The notes under the pieces are model-generated. The model was not told where the DNA came from and ran no database searches. It worked only from the letters and a program-made list of their open reading frames with translations. From Rhizobium sp. Q54 (lineage in GTDB: Bacteria; Pseudomonadota; Alphaproteobacteria; SHVZ01), in assembly GCA_945871425.1 (NCBI GenBank), contig CAMBVS010000007.1:1-64000 (forward strand): a stretch of DNA of 64,000 nt. Reading direction: 5' to 3'. Both the position numbers and the translations under genes were made by a program. Below, piece by piece: positions 17,969-28,846 of this stretch (position 1 is the stretch's first letter; every line of letters begins with the position of its first letter).

Positions 17969-19687
17969 GTGACGCAACAGAATGGCGGGCGACAACCACG
18001 TCGAGCCCGCTTGACCGACCTCGTCCAGCCATCCCAAGGCGCGATCCGCCGCCCCCTCGTCGACCGCTGGACGCTTGCGACCGCGGCGATCGCCGCCGTG
18101 ATCGCGGTTCCGATCGTCGTCGTGCTCTCCTATCTCGCGGTTCCGACCGGCGATATCTGGCAGCACCTGGCCTCGACCGTGCTGCCGCGCTACGTCGCCA
18201 ACACGGTCTGGCTCATGACCGGCGTCGGCGTCGGGACCCTGGTGATCGGCGCCGGCACCGCCTGGCTGGTGACGCTTCACCGCTTTCCCGGCCGGGATCT
18301 GTTCCAGTGGCTGCTGCTTCTGCCGATGGCGGTTCCCGGGTACATCATCGCCTACACCTATGGCGGACTGATGGATTTCGCCGGGCCGGTGCAGTCGGGC
18401 CTGCGTGCCTATTTCGGCTGGAGCCGGCGCGACTACTGGTTCCCGGAGATCCGCTCGCTGGGCGGGGCCATCACGGTGATGACGCTGGTCCTCTACCCCT
18501 ATGTCTACCTCCTGGCCCGCGCCGCCTTCACCGAGCAGTCGGTCTGCGTGCTGGAGGCGAGCCGCACGCTCGGCGCCGGGCCCTGGCGCCGTTTCCTCCG
18601 CGTCGGGCTGCCGCTGGCCCGCCCGGCGATCGCGGCCGGCGTGGCGCTGGCCCTCATGGAGACGCTGAACGACCTCGGGACCGTGCAGCATTTCGCCGTC
18701 GACACCTTCACCACCGGCATCTTCCGCACCTGGCTCGGCCTCGGCGAGCTTGCAGCCGCCGCCCAGCTCGCGGCGATCCTGCTCCTCTTCGTCATCGCCC
18801 TCCTTCTGTTCGAGCGGTGGTCGCGGGGCGACGCCCGCTACCACCAGACCTCCGGCCGCTACCGCCAGCTTCCGAGCCTTCGCCTTCGCGGCATCAGGGC
18901 CGGCCTGACCGTCGTCGCCTGTTCCCTTCCGGTTTTGCTCGGCTTCCTCGTTCCCGTCGGCGTGCTGGTCTGGTGGGCGATCCGCTCCGAGGCGCTGGGC
19001 TTCGACGCCCGGTTCCTCCAGCTCACCCTTCACAGCGTCAGCCTCGGCGCGCTCGCCGCCGTCCTGGCGGTCGTGCTCTCGCTGATCCTGGCCTATGGCG
19101 CGCGCCTTAGGCCGACCCCGGTGGTCCGCGGCTTCGTCCGCCTGGCGAGCATCGGCTATGCGGTTCCAGGCGCGGTCATCGCCGTCGGCGTCATGCTTCC
19201 CTTCGCTGCCATCGACCGGACCATCGATGCCTGGGCCAGGGCCAGCTTCGGCGTCTCCACCGGGCTGATCCTCTCGGGCACGGTGGTCGCCGTCACCTTC
19301 GCCTATCTGGTCCGCTTTCTCGCCATCTCCTTCAACGCCGCCGAGGCGAGCCTCGCCAAGGTCGGCCGCAGCATGGACGATGCCGGCCGCGTGCTCGGCC
19401 GCCGGCCGCTCGAGATCCTGGCTACGATCCATCTGCCGTTGCTGAGGCCGAGCCTGCTGGCCGCCGCGCTGCTGGTCTTCGTCGACGTCATCAAAGAGCT
19501 GCCGGCGACGCTGATCCTCCGGCCCTTCAACTTCGACACGCTCGCCATCTACGCCTACGACCTCGCCCGCGACGAGCGGCTGGCCGAGGTCGCGGCGCCG
19601 GCGCTCGCCATCCTCGCGGCCGGCCTGGGGCCGGTCATCCTGCTCGCCCGGTCGATCGGCCGCAGCCGTCCGGGGCATTCCGCATGA
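17969..19687 (+). CDS. ABC transporter permease, ferric iron (FbpB/AfuB) type
   Basis: A 572-residue fused permease with two BPD_transp_1 domains, as in Fe3+ uptake systems. Two EAA loops are visible: EASRTLGAGPWRRFLRVGLP (~residue 190) and DAGRVLGRRPLEILATIHLP (~residue 470). The N-terminal motif AVPGYIIAYTYGGLMDF and the paired GTVQHFAVDTFTTGIF segment are typical of FbpB-like proteins. Translation starts at GTG. The ATPase gene overlaps its stop. No periplasmic binding protein gene is nearby, and no clear Fur or Irr box was recognised in the 62-base gap upstream. The iron substrate is inferred from family resemblance. Confidence 0.88.
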   Translation: MTQQNGGRQPRRARLTDLVQPSQGAIRRPLVDRWTLATAAIAAVIAVPIVVVLSYLAVPTGDIWQHLASTVLPRYVANTVWLMTGVGVGTLVIGAGTAWLVTLHRFPGRDLFQWLLLLPMAVPGYIIAYTYGGLMDFAGPVQSGLRAYFGWSRRDYWFPEIRSLGGAITVMTLVLYPYVYLLARAAFTEQSVCVLEASRTLGAGPWRRFLRVGLPLARPAIAAGVALALMETLNDLGTVQHFAVDTFTTGIFRTWLGLGELAAAAQLAAILLLFVIALLLFERWSRGDARYHQTSGRYRQLPSLRLRGIRAGLTVVACSLPVLLGFLVPVGVLVWWAIRSEALGFDARFLQLTLHSVSLGALAAVLAVVLSLILAYGARLRPTPVVRGFVRLASIGYAVPGAVIAVGVMLPFAAIDRTIDAWARASFGVSTGLILSGTVVAVTFAYLVRFLAISFNAAEASLAKVGRSMDDAGRVLGRRPLEILATIHLPLLRPSLLAAALLVFVDVIKELPATLILRPFNFDTLAIYAYDLARDERLAEVAAPALAILAAGLGPVILLARSIGRSRPGHSA

Positions 19688-20727
19688 GCGCGCTCTCGAT
19701 CGAGGGCGTGAGCCACGCCTATGGCGCGACCCAGGCGGTCTCCGGCCTGTCCCTGGCCGTTGCGCCGGGAGAGGTGGTCTGCCTTCTTGGGCCTTCGGGC
19801 TGCGGCAAGAGCACGGTGCTTCGCCTCGCCGCCGGCCTCGAGGAGGTGCAGTCGGGGCGGATTGCGATCAACGAGGTTCTCGTCGGCGCGCCGAACGTTC
19901 ACGTGCCGCCGGAGAGCCGGAACGTCGGCCTGGTCTTCCAGGACTTCGCCCTCTTTCCGCACCTCAGCATCTGCAACAATGTCGGCTTCGGCCTGAATGC
20001 GCGCGATCCGGCCGTTCGCCGCGAGCGGATACTGGCGGCGCTCGGCGATGTCGGCCTTGCCCATGCCGAGCAGGCGTTCCCGCACATGCTGTCCGGCGGC
20101 GAGCAGCAGCGCGTCGCGCTCGCCCGCGCGCTCGCTCCCCGGCCACGGCTCGTCCTTCTCGACGAGCCGTTCTCCGGCCTCGATACACGTCTTCGCGAGC
20201 AGGTCCGCGACGTCACCCTGGAGGCCCTGCGGAAAAGCGGGACGGCGACCCTCATGGTCACCCACGACGCCGAGGAAGCGATGTTCATGGCCGACCGCAT
20301 CGCGGTCATGCGTGCAGGCCGGATCGTCCAGGCGGGGACGCCGATAGACCTCTACCGTCATCCGTCCTCGATGTTCGTCGCCGCCTTCTTCGGGGAGATC
20401 AACCGGCTCCCCGGCGTCGCCGGGAACGGCAAGGTGGGTACGCTGTTCGGCCCGGTTCCGACCGATCTGCCGGACGGCACCCGGGCCGAGGTGGTGATCC
20501 GCCCGGAAGCGCTCGGGGTCGCCCTCGAGGGCGAGGGCGGGGCGGGAACCGTGCCGGCGCATGTCGTCAGCGCCCATCCGCTGGGACGCTCGACCCGCCT
20601 GGTGCTGGCGCTCGACGACGGTTCCCGGCTGAAGGCGCGGATCTGGGGCCTCTACCACCCGGCGATCGGCGCGCCGGTCATGCTCGCCCTCGACCACCGC
20701 CAGGCGTTTGTATTTCGGACCGACTGA
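19684..20727 (+). CDS. ABC transporter ATP-binding protein, FbpC/PotA type
   Basis: Nucleotide-binding partner of the permease encoded just upstream (ATGA overlap). Walker A is GPSGCGKST (residues 36-44), the signature is LSGGEQQRVALARAL, Walker B is RLVLLDEP with D-loop SGLD, and the switch His is in MVTHDAEEA. A C-terminal TOBE domain (residues ~240-347) is typical of iron, polyamine and sugar importers. The pair forms a two-gene import module without its solute-binding protein. Confidence 0.92.
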   Translation: MSALSIEGVSHAYGATQAVSGLSLAVAPGEVVCLLGPSGCGKSTVLRLAAGLEEVQSGRIAINEVLVGAPNVHVPPESRNVGLVFQDFALFPHLSICNNVGFGLNARDPAVRRERILAALGDVGLAHAEQAFPHMLSGGEQQRVALARALAPRPRLVLLDEPFSGLDTRLREQVRDVTLEALRKSGTATLMVTHDAEEAMFMADRIAVMRAGRIVQAGTPIDLYRHPSSMFVAAFFGEINRLPGVAGNGKVGTLFGPVPTDLPDGTRAEVVIRPEALGVALEGEGGAGTVPAHVVSAHPLGRSTRLVLALDDGSRLKARIWGLYHPAIGAPVMLALDHRQAFVFRTD

Positions 20728-20755
20728 GCGTACTTAACAGGAACGGTCCGGGCGG

Positions 20756-20784
20756 TTGATGGGGCGGGGGGCTTTTGCCATGAT
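20756..20784 (+). promoter_or_regulatory. Possible sigma-70 promoter of tatABC
   Basis: TTGATG (20756-20761) and CATGAT (20779-20784) are separated by 17 bases, 40 bases before tatA. An AGGAG ribosome site precedes the tatA ATG. This is a match by eye only. Confidence 0.35.
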
Positions 20785-20823
20785 CCGCCGCCGGCAGGCA
20801 CGGCGAGCGACAGGAGCATTCCA

Positions 20824-21093
20824 ATGGGTAGCTTGAGCATTTGGCACTGGTTGATCGTCCTTGCCGTCGTGCTCATCCTTTTCGGCGGCGGCGGCAAGAT
20901 TTCCAAGCTGATGGGCGATTTCGGCAAGGGCTTGCGTTCGTTCAAGAAAGGATTGGCGGAGGAGGGCGAGGCCAAGGACGGACAGGCGCCGCCGGCCTCC
21001 CCGCAGATCAATACCGCGACGCAGTCGCCGCCGCAGGCGACGACGCACCCGGCCGGCGAGGGCTCGCACACCCCGCAAACCCCGCGCGCCTGA
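20824..21093 (+). CDS. tatA: Sec-independent protein translocase subunit TatA
   Basis: Pore-forming subunit of the twin-arginine translocase that exports folded proteins. An 89-residue protein with an N-terminal transmembrane helix ([19 protein letters not shown]), hinge, and amphipathic helix [19 protein letters not shown]. The tail is hydrophilic and Pro/Thr-rich. It is first of a tatA-tatB-tatC set, which is the usual alphaproteobacterial order. Confidence 0.95.
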   Translation: MGSLSIWHWLIVLAVVLILFGGGGKISKLMGDFGKGLRSFKKGLAEEGEAKDGQAPPASPQINTATQSPPQATTHPAGEGSHTPQTPRA

Positions 21094-21136
21094 GGCCGGA
21101 CGGCCGTCCCGGCGTCGCGGACGGGCCAGACCCCGC

Positions 21137-21622
21137 ATGCTCGACGTAAGCTGGCAGGAGATCCTGGTCGTCGCCGTGGTGGCGGTGGTCGTCATCGGGC
21201 CGAAGGATCTGCCCGTGGCGATCCGCACCGTGGCCGGGTGGGTCAAGAAGGCCCGCGAGATGGCCGGCGAGTTCCAGCGCGGCGTCGACGAGATGGTGCG
21301 CGAGGCCGAGCTCTCCGACGTCCGAAAGCAGGTCGAGCAGGCCGCCAGCGGCGTCGTCGACGACGTCAACAAGATGGCGGAGAGCGCCGTCGACGACGTC
21401 AAGAAGTCGGTCGACCCGACCGGCGAGCTCGAACGCTCGATCCAGTCGCCGGCCACCTTCGATGAGCCCGCCAGCCTGGAACCTCAGGGGCCGCCGTCAC
21501 CCGTCGAGCGGGCGCCGATCGAGCCCCTGCAGCAGCTCGCGGGCGAGCCGGAGCCTCCCCCGTCGGCCCCGGCTGCAGCGGCCGAGACCGCCAAGCCATC
21601 GCCCCCGCCGGCTGCGGCCTGA
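21137..21622 (+). CDS. tatB: Sec-independent protein translocase subunit TatB
   Basis: Substrate-receptor component of the Tat system. The 161-residue protein starts MLDVSWQEILVVAVVAVVVI and continues GPKDLPVAIRTVAGW, the TatB signature with the conserved Glu in the membrane helix and Gly-Pro hinge. A long amphipathic helix (KKAREMAGEFQRGVDEMV) and a Pro/Ala-rich tail follow. Only 7 bases separate it from tatC. Confidence 0.95.
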   Translation: MLDVSWQEILVVAVVAVVVIGPKDLPVAIRTVAGWVKKAREMAGEFQRGVDEMVREAELSDVRKQVEQAASGVVDDVNKMAESAVDDVKKSVDPTGELERSIQSPATFDEPASLEPQGPPSPVERAPIEPLQQLAGEPEPPPSAPAAAAETAKPSPPPAAA

Positions 21623-21629
21623 GCCTCCG

Positions 21630-22439
21630 ATGACCGACGTCAAGGAAGAGATCGACGACACCAAGATGCCGCTGCTCGACCATCTGGTCGAGCTGCGCGG
21701 GCGCATGCTGAAGGCGTTCATCGCCTTCATCATCTGCTTCATCGCCTGCTACTCGGTCGCCGAGTACATCTTCGCCTTCCTGACCCACCCGCTGGCCGAG
21801 GCATTCCATGGCGAGAACCGGCGGCTGATCTACACGGCGCTGCACGAGGCGTTCTTCACCTACCTCAAGGTCGCCTTCTTCGCCGCCGCCTTCGTCAGCT
21901 TCCCGATTGTCGCAGGCCAGCTCTGGATGTTCATCGCCCCCGGCCTCTACAAGCAGGAGCGACGCGCCTTTCTGCCGTTCCTGGTGGCGACGCCGGTGCT
22001 GTTCTTCATGGGCGGGGCGCTCGTCTACTACTTCATAATTCCGATGGCCTGGAACTTCTTCCTCTCCTTCGAGACGCCCGGCGGCCCCGGCGAGCTGCCG
22101 ATCCAGCTCGAGGCCAAGGTCGACCAATACCTGTCGCTGGTGATGCAGCTGATCTTCGCCTTCGGGCTCGCCTTCGAGCTGCCGGTGCTGCTGACCCTGA
22201 TGGCCAGGGTCGGCATGGTGACCGCAGCCGGACTCGCCGAGAAGCGCCGCTACGCCATCGTGCTCGCCTTCGTCGCCGCTGCCATCCTGACCCCGCCCGA
22301 TGTCATCAGCCAGGTCGGCCTCGCCGTGCCGATCATGATCCTCTACGAGATCTCCATCGTCTGCGCCCGCATGATCGAGAGGCAGAAGGCCCGGCGCGAG
22401 GCCGAGGAAGAGGCGGCGGAGAAGGCGGAGTCGGCCTAG
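21630..22439 (+). CDS. tatC: Sec-independent protein translocase subunit TatC
   Basis: Six-helix membrane protein that binds twin-arginine signal peptides. It is 269 residues from the ATG at 21630 (MTDVKEEIDD). Diagnostic segments are PLLDHLVELRGRMLKA, the periplasmic-loop motif WMFIAPGLYKQERRAFLPF and LTPPDVISQVGLAVP. The C-terminal tail is charged. The open frame continues upstream into tatB, but that part is a shadow. Confidence 0.97.
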   Translation: MTDVKEEIDDTKMPLLDHLVELRGRMLKAFIAFIICFIACYSVAEYIFAFLTHPLAEAFHGENRRLIYTALHEAFFTYLKVAFFAAAFVSFPIVAGQLWMFIAPGLYKQERRAFLPFLVATPVLFFMGGALVYYFIIPMAWNFFLSFETPGGPGELPIQLEAKVDQYLSLVMQLIFAFGLAFELPVLLTLMARVGMVTAAGLAEKRRYAIVLAFVAAAILTPPDVISQVGLAVPIMILYEISIVCARMIERQKARREAEEEAAEKAESA

Positions 22440-22482
22440 ACCGGTGACGGCGCGCCGCTTATAACGGGCGCCCATTCGTTAA

Positions 22483-24555
<2,073 letters not shown>

Positions 24556-24559
<4 letters not shown>

Positions 24560-25200
24560 CCCAGGCGGCGCGCAAGATCCGGCTCGTCCTGGAGCTTCGC
24601 CGCGCCGGCGTGACCGACACCCGGGTCCTTTCCGCCATCGAGCGCGTGCCGCGCGAGCTGTTCGTGCCGGAAGCCTTCCAGGACCAGGCCTACGAGAACA
24701 CCGCGCTCCCGATCGCCTGCAGCCAGACCATCAGCCAGCCGCTGATCGTCGGACTGATGACCCAGCTGATCGAGCCCGACAAGCGCATCCGGGTGCTTGA
24801 GATCGGCACCGGGTCCGGCTATCAGACCGCCGTCCTCTGCCAGCTGTTCCGCCGGGTCTACACCATCGAGCGGCACCGCGAGCTGCTCAAGGAGGCGGAG
24901 GCGCGTCTGGCCCAGCTGAAATGCCACAACGTCACCACGCTTTGCGGCGACGGCACCAAGGGCTGGCCGGAGCAGGCGCCGTTCCCGCGCATCCTGGTGA
25001 CGGCGGCGGCGCCCGAGATGCCGGCGAAGCTCGCCGACCAGCTCGACGAGGGCGGCATCATGATCGTTCCGATCGGCGCCTCCGTCGCCGACCAGTGGAT
25101 CTACAAGATCACCCGCGAGGGTGCCGGCTTCCGCGAGGAGCGGGTGACCCAGGTGCGCTTCGTGCCGCTGGTGGCGGGAGCCTTGCCGGAGGCGTCGTGA
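24556..25200 (+). CDS. pcm: Protein-L-isoaspartate O-methyltransferase
   Basis: SAM-dependent enzyme that methylates isoaspartyl residues to start repair of aged proteins. It is 214 residues from the TTG at 24556, which overlaps the surE TGA. Motifs are IERVPRELFVPEAFQDQAYE, the substrate loop ACSQTISQP, SAM motif I VLEIGTGSGYQTAVL and the C-terminal VRFVPLVAG. The stop overlaps the GTG of the next GNAT gene. Confidence 0.95.
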
Positions 25201-25748
25201 CGCTCCGGGTGTCGCGCATCGGATCGTCCGACGAACCCGGGCTGGTGTTGTCGGCGCTCGGCGAAAACGACTTGCCGATGATCCGCCGCTGGCTTGCCGA
25301 GCCTCATGTCGCCCGCGTATGGGCTGCGCCGGAGGATGGTGTCGCGGAAATTGCCTCGCATCTGTCGCAGGCGCATGTCGCGCCCTACCTGATCGTCGAA
25401 GACGAGCAGCCGGCCGGCTACATCCAGCTCTATCACGCCAATCCCGACGAGTTCTGGTCGGCGCATGACCTGCCTCGGGAGACCTACGGCCTCGATCTCT
25501 TCATCGGCCTGCCGGAGCTGACCGGCCGCGGGCTCGGCACGCGCGCGATCCGTCTCGCCGTTCGCTACCTGTCGGCACTGCCGGAGGCAGCGCGTCTCCA
25601 CGTCGATCCGTCTCCGGACAATGCCGCCGCAATTTGCGCCTATGGGAAGGCCGGTTTCGTACCGGTCGGCGAGATCGAGACGCCGGATGGGCGTTCGCTC
25701 TACATGATCCTCGATCCGAGGCGCGGTATCCTCGGGCCGTCACCGTAA
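25197..25748 (+). CDS. GNAT acetyltransferase, aminoglycoside 6'-N-acetyltransferase-like fold
   Basis: An 183-residue protein starting at a GTG overlapping the pcm stop. It resembles the AAC(6')/IucB-like GNAT branch: NDLPMIRRWLAEPHVARVW, YIQLYHANPDEFW, then the acetyl-CoA loop ELTGRGLGTRAIRLAV and HVDPSPDNAAAICAYGKAGF. Members acetylate aminoglycosides or siderophore hydroxylysine, but many are of unknown substrate; nothing nearby decides this. It interrupts the usual pcm-nlpD adjacency. Confidence 0.85.
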   Translation: MTLRVSRIGSSDEPGLVLSALGENDLPMIRRWLAEPHVARVWAAPEDGVAEIASHLSQAHVAPYLIVEDEQPAGYIQLYHANPDEFWSAHDLPRETYGLDLFIGLPELTGRGLGTRAIRLAVRYLSALPEAARLHVDPSPDNAAAICAYGKAGFVPVGEIETPDGRSLYMILDPRRGILGPSP

Positions 25749-25761
25749 CGCAGGAGAGCCC

Positions 25762-26187
25762 ATGATCGCCGACTTCACTCCGGTTCCCGCGCTGATCGGC
25801 GGCGCGCTGATCGGCCTCGCGGCCACGCTGCTCCTGCTGGCGACCGGCCGTGTGGCCGGCGTCAGCAGCATCACCGCGGGCGCGATCGCCGCGCCCGGCC
25901 CGGAGCGCGACTGGCGGACCGCCTTCCTGGTCGGGCTGATCTTCGGCCCGATCGTCTTCGCCTTCTTCGGCGGCGAGCTGCCGCGCCCGCAGCTGCCCGA
26001 CCTGCCGATCGTCCTCGGCGCGGGGCTCCTGGTCGGCTTCGGCACCCAGCTCGGCAACGGCTGCACCAGCGGCCACGGGGTCTGCGGCCTGGCGCGGTTC
26101 TCGCCCCGCTCCCTGGCGGCGACCGCGACCTTCGTCGCCGCGGCCATGGCGACGGTATTCATCACCCACCGGCTGGCGGGAGGCTGA
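25762..26187 (+). CDS. YeeE/YedE family membrane protein, first half
   Basis: A 141-residue protein with about four transmembrane helices. The signature FGTQLGNGCTSGHGVCGLARFSPRS carries the conserved Cys pair of the YeeE/YedE sulfur-transport family (PmpA-like). It is paired with the next gene, which encodes the other half-domain. YeeE-type proteins import thiosulfate or related reduced sulfur species, so a sulfur-transport role is inferred. Confidence 0.88.
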   Translation: MIADFTPVPALIGGALIGLAATLLLLATGRVAGVSSITAGAIAAPGPERDWRTAFLVGLIFGPIVFAFFGGELPRPQLPDLPIVLGAGLLVGFGTQLGNGCTSGHGVCGLARFSPRSLAATATFVAAAMATVFITHRLAGG

Positions 26188-26188
26188 G

Positions 26189-26617
26189 ATGCGCATCGCT
26201 TCGGCAGCGATCGCCGGCCTGATCTTCGGCATCGGCCTCGCGCTTTCGGGGATGCTTGATCCCGCCCGCGTCCTGGGTTTCCTCGACGTCGCCGGCGGTC
26301 GGTGGGATCCGACCCTGATGTTCGTCCTCGGCGGCGCAGTCGGCGTTGCCGCGATCGGTTTCGGCCTGGCCCGGCTTCGTACGGCGCCGCTTTTCGACGA
26401 CCGCTTCGACCATCCGGGGGAGACCGCGGTCGACGGCAGGCTCCTCGGCGGCGCAGCGCTGTTCGGGGTCGGATGGGGGCTGGTCGGCTACTGCCCGGGT
26501 CCGGCGATCGCCTCGATCGGCTTCGCCGGGACGCCCTCGGCGCTCTTCGCACTGGCGATGGTCGGCGGCATGCTGCTTCACAAGGCGCTTCCCGACTCGG
26601 CCTCGCAACCCTCTTAA
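26189..26617 (+). CDS. YeeE/YedE family membrane protein, second half (DUF6691/PmpB-like)
   Basis: A 142-residue membrane protein whose start follows the previous stop by one base. Family motifs are GLIFGIGLALSGMLDPARVL and GVGWGLVGYCPGPAIASIG, the second with the conserved Cys in GYCPGP. Together with its neighbour it reconstructs a full-length YeeE channel, and the two presumably assemble as a heteromer in the inner membrane. A short AT-rich gap (26618-26677) follows, before the NlpD-like gene. Confidence 0.87.
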   Translation: MRIASAAIAGLIFGIGLALSGMLDPARVLGFLDVAGGRWDPTLMFVLGGAVGVAAIGFGLARLRTAPLFDDRFDHPGETAVDGRLLGGAALFGVGWGLVGYCPGPAIASIGFAGTPSALFALAMVGGMLLHKALPDSASQPS

Positions 26618-26677
26618 ATCACCCGAATCTGGCCAAGGCGCTCCTCTCGATTCGGATTTTGTTGCACGATTCGGCTT

Positions 26678-27979
26678 ATGCACATAGATTGCGCAGCCGC
26701 AATGATTCGGCATACCCGATTCGCGGTTCCCGCTCTTCTCCTCGCCCTGGTCTCGGCGTGCGCGCCTCGTGGCGAGCCGGCCGAGGTGGTCCAGCACGGC
26801 GTGACGGTCGCCGCGGTCTCCACCATGACGCCGCACCCGTCCGCCCGGCCGGGGGCCGCGACCGCACCGATGTCCCGTCTTGGCGCGACCGTGGTGGTGA
26901 ATCGCGGGGAGACGCTCAGCGCGATCGCCCGGCGCCACGGGACCGACCCGGCGACGATCGCGCGCCTCAACGGCCTGAAGCCGCCCTATGGCGTCCAGGC
27001 CGGCCAGAAGCTGACCCTGCCCGATTCGCCCCAGGCGGCGGTTGCAGCGGTCCGTCCGGTGCCGACCGTGCCTGCCGCCCAGAACCAGAAGACGAAGCCG
27101 GGCGATTCGCTGAAGCCGCTTGCGGTGAGGGCCGCATCGATCCCGCCGCCTGCGGCCGAGCCCGTCTCGCAGACCACCGTCTCCTCGGCACCGCGCTCGG
27201 GCGTGCAGTCGGCGCCGCTGGCAGCGCCGGAACCGATCAAGCCCCCGCCGACGACGCTCAAGGTCGAGAAAGCGGAGCCGACCCGGACGGAGCCGCTACC
27301 GCCGACCGTCCTCGGCTTCCCCAAGGTCGAGACGCCGAAGCCTGAGCCGGTCCCGGCGTCGATGCCCGTCGTGGCCAAGGTGGAGCCGCCGGCCCCCGTC
27401 GTCGTCGCCGGCGCCGAGCTCAAGGCGCCCGCCTCGTTGCCTGCCGTCATCGCCTCCGAGCCGCAGGCGCCCCGTCCGTCGCTGTCGCGGACCAAGCCGG
27501 TTATCGCGGCCGAGCCTGAAGCCAGGATCACGCCCGCTTCCTTCAAGGCGCCCGGGCCGAAGGCCTCGATCGACGATCCGCCGCCGCGTTCGGGCCGGCA
27601 TTTCCAGTGGCCGGTCAAAGGCCGGATGATCTCGAGCTACGGGCCGCAGCCCGGCGGTCTCCGCAACGACGGGTTCAACATCGCCGCCAGCCGCGGAAGC
27701 AACGTCGTCGCCGCCGACAATGGCGTGGTCGCCTATGCGGGTGGCGACCTCAAGGGCTTCGGCAACCTGGTGCTGATCAAGCATGCGGGTGGCTTCGTCA
27801 CCACCTACGCCCACAACGAGAAGCTGCTGGTGAAGCGCGGCGACCGGGTGCGACGGGGACAGGCGGTCGCCACCGTCGGCGACAGCGGCTCGGTCACCCA
27901 GCCGCAGGTGCATTTCCAGATCCGCCAAGGCGCGCATGTGGTCGATCCACGGCCGTTGATGGAACGCTCCGCGTCCTAG
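26678..27979 (+). CDS. NlpD-like LysM/M23 lipoprotein, amidase activator
   Basis: A 433-residue outer-membrane lipoprotein; lipobox LVSAC near residue 28. A LysM domain (VVVNRGETLSAIARRHGTDP) binds peptidoglycan. A long Pro/Ala/Lys linker leads to a C-terminal M23 fold from GRHFQWPVKGRMISSYG. The zinc site is degenerate: the usual H-x-x-x-D reads NDGFNIA, and only the last His of HxH remains (VHFQIR). This matches NlpD/EnvC activators of cell-wall amidases rather than an active endopeptidase. The first ATG is 26678; an internal ATG at 26702 (MIRHTRFAV) gives a better signal peptide. Confidence 0.9.
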   Translation: MHIDCAAAMIRHTRFAVPALLLALVSACAPRGEPAEVVQHGVTVAAVSTMTPHPSARPGAATAPMSRLGATVVVNRGETLSAIARRHGTDPATIARLNGLKPPYGVQAGQKLTLPDSPQAAVAAVRPVPTVPAAQNQKTKPGDSLKPLAVRAASIPPPAAEPVSQTTVSSAPRSGVQSAPLAAPEPIKPPPTTLKVEKAEPTRTEPLPPTVLGFPKVETPKPEPVPASMPVVAKVEPPAPVVVAGAELKAPASLPAVIASEPQAPRPSLSRTKPVIAAEPEARITPASFKAPGPKASIDDPPPRSGRHFQWPVKGRMISSYGPQPGGLRNDGFNIAASRGSNVVAADNGVVAYAGGDLKGFGNLVLIKHAGGFVTTYAHNEKLLVKRGDRVRRGQAVATVGDSGSVTQPQVHFQIRQGAHVVDPRPLMERSAS

Positions 27980-27982
27980 GCT

Positions 27983-28846
27983 TCAGCCGGCGGTCAGCGC
28001 CTTTGACATGAAGATCCGGCAGGTGCCCGGCGGGTCGCAGGGAACGCGACCGAACTCGCGCCATCCGTGACGCTCATAGAAGCCCGGAGCCTGGAAGCTG
28101 ATCGTATAGAGCACGCCAGACCGGCAGCCCCGCCGCCTCGCCTCCGCCTCCATCGCCGCCAGCATGCGGCCGCCGAGGCTGTGCCCGCGCATCTCCTTGG
28201 GCAGGAAGACCAGGTCGATGAACAGGAGGCCGAGCGAGGTCCGCCCGAGCATGCCGCCGACGGTCCCGCCACCAGCCGGGCCGCGGACCAGGACCGCGAG
28301 CGGGCGGCCGTCGACATAGCCCGCGTGCTCCCGGTTGTGGCCGGCGAGGCCCTCGTCGATCACGCGGCGGGCTGCTTCGTCAGGCGCATCCGTCACTATC
28401 AGGCCGGGAGCATCGGCCGGTGATCGTTCGTAATAGACGTCCCACTCGTCGTCGCCGGTCCGGATGAAGCCGTGGCGCTCGTAGAGCCGGGCGGCCGGGC
28501 TTTCCTTCAGCACGCTCAAGTGCACCGGCAGTCCGGCGGCATCCGCCTCCGCCAGCAGGAGGGCGAGGACCTCGCCGCCGATGCCGCGGCCCTGGTGGGT
28601 CGGGGCAAGGTAGAATTGACCGAGGGTCAGGTGATCGGCGGCGGTAGCGAGGCTGACGCAGCCGGCGAAGGCGCCATCGACCAGGATCAGCCGCATGTTT
28701 GCCGGATCGAAGGCCTCGCGGAAACGCGCCCGCGCCCGCTCCGGCTGGAAGCGGCCGATCCGCTCCAGATGCGGGCGCATCACCTGGACGCGAAGCGCCA
28801 GAAGGCGCTCGAAGTCGGCCTCGCGGGCGGCTTCGAAGGCGATCAT
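27983..28846 (-). CDS. Tandem GNAT acetyltransferase
   Basis: A 287-residue protein made of two GNAT folds. The first has IAFEAAREADFERLLALRVQ, the acetyl-CoA loop APTHQGRGIGGEVLAL and AARLYERHGF. The second has FLPKEMRGHSLGGRMLAAME and APGFYERHGWREFG. The ATG at 28846 (MIAFEAAREADF) is chosen; upstream frame is shadow. It overlaps the DUF815 gene by 4 bases, so the two are co-translated. Substrates are unknown. Confidence 0.87.
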   Translation of the reverse strand: MIAFEAAREADFERLLALRVQVMRPHLERIGRFQPERARARFREAFDPANMRLILVDGAFAGCVSLATAADHLTLGQFYLAPTHQGRGIGGEVLALLLAEADAAGLPVHLSVLKESPAARLYERHGFIRTGDDEWDVYYERSPADAPGLIVTDAPDEAARRVIDEGLAGHNREHAGYVDGRPLAVLVRGPAGGGTVGGMLGRTSLGLLFIDLVFLPKEMRGHSLGGRMLAAMEAEARRRGCRSGVLYTISFQAPGFYERHGWREFGRVPCDPPGTCRIFMSKALTAG

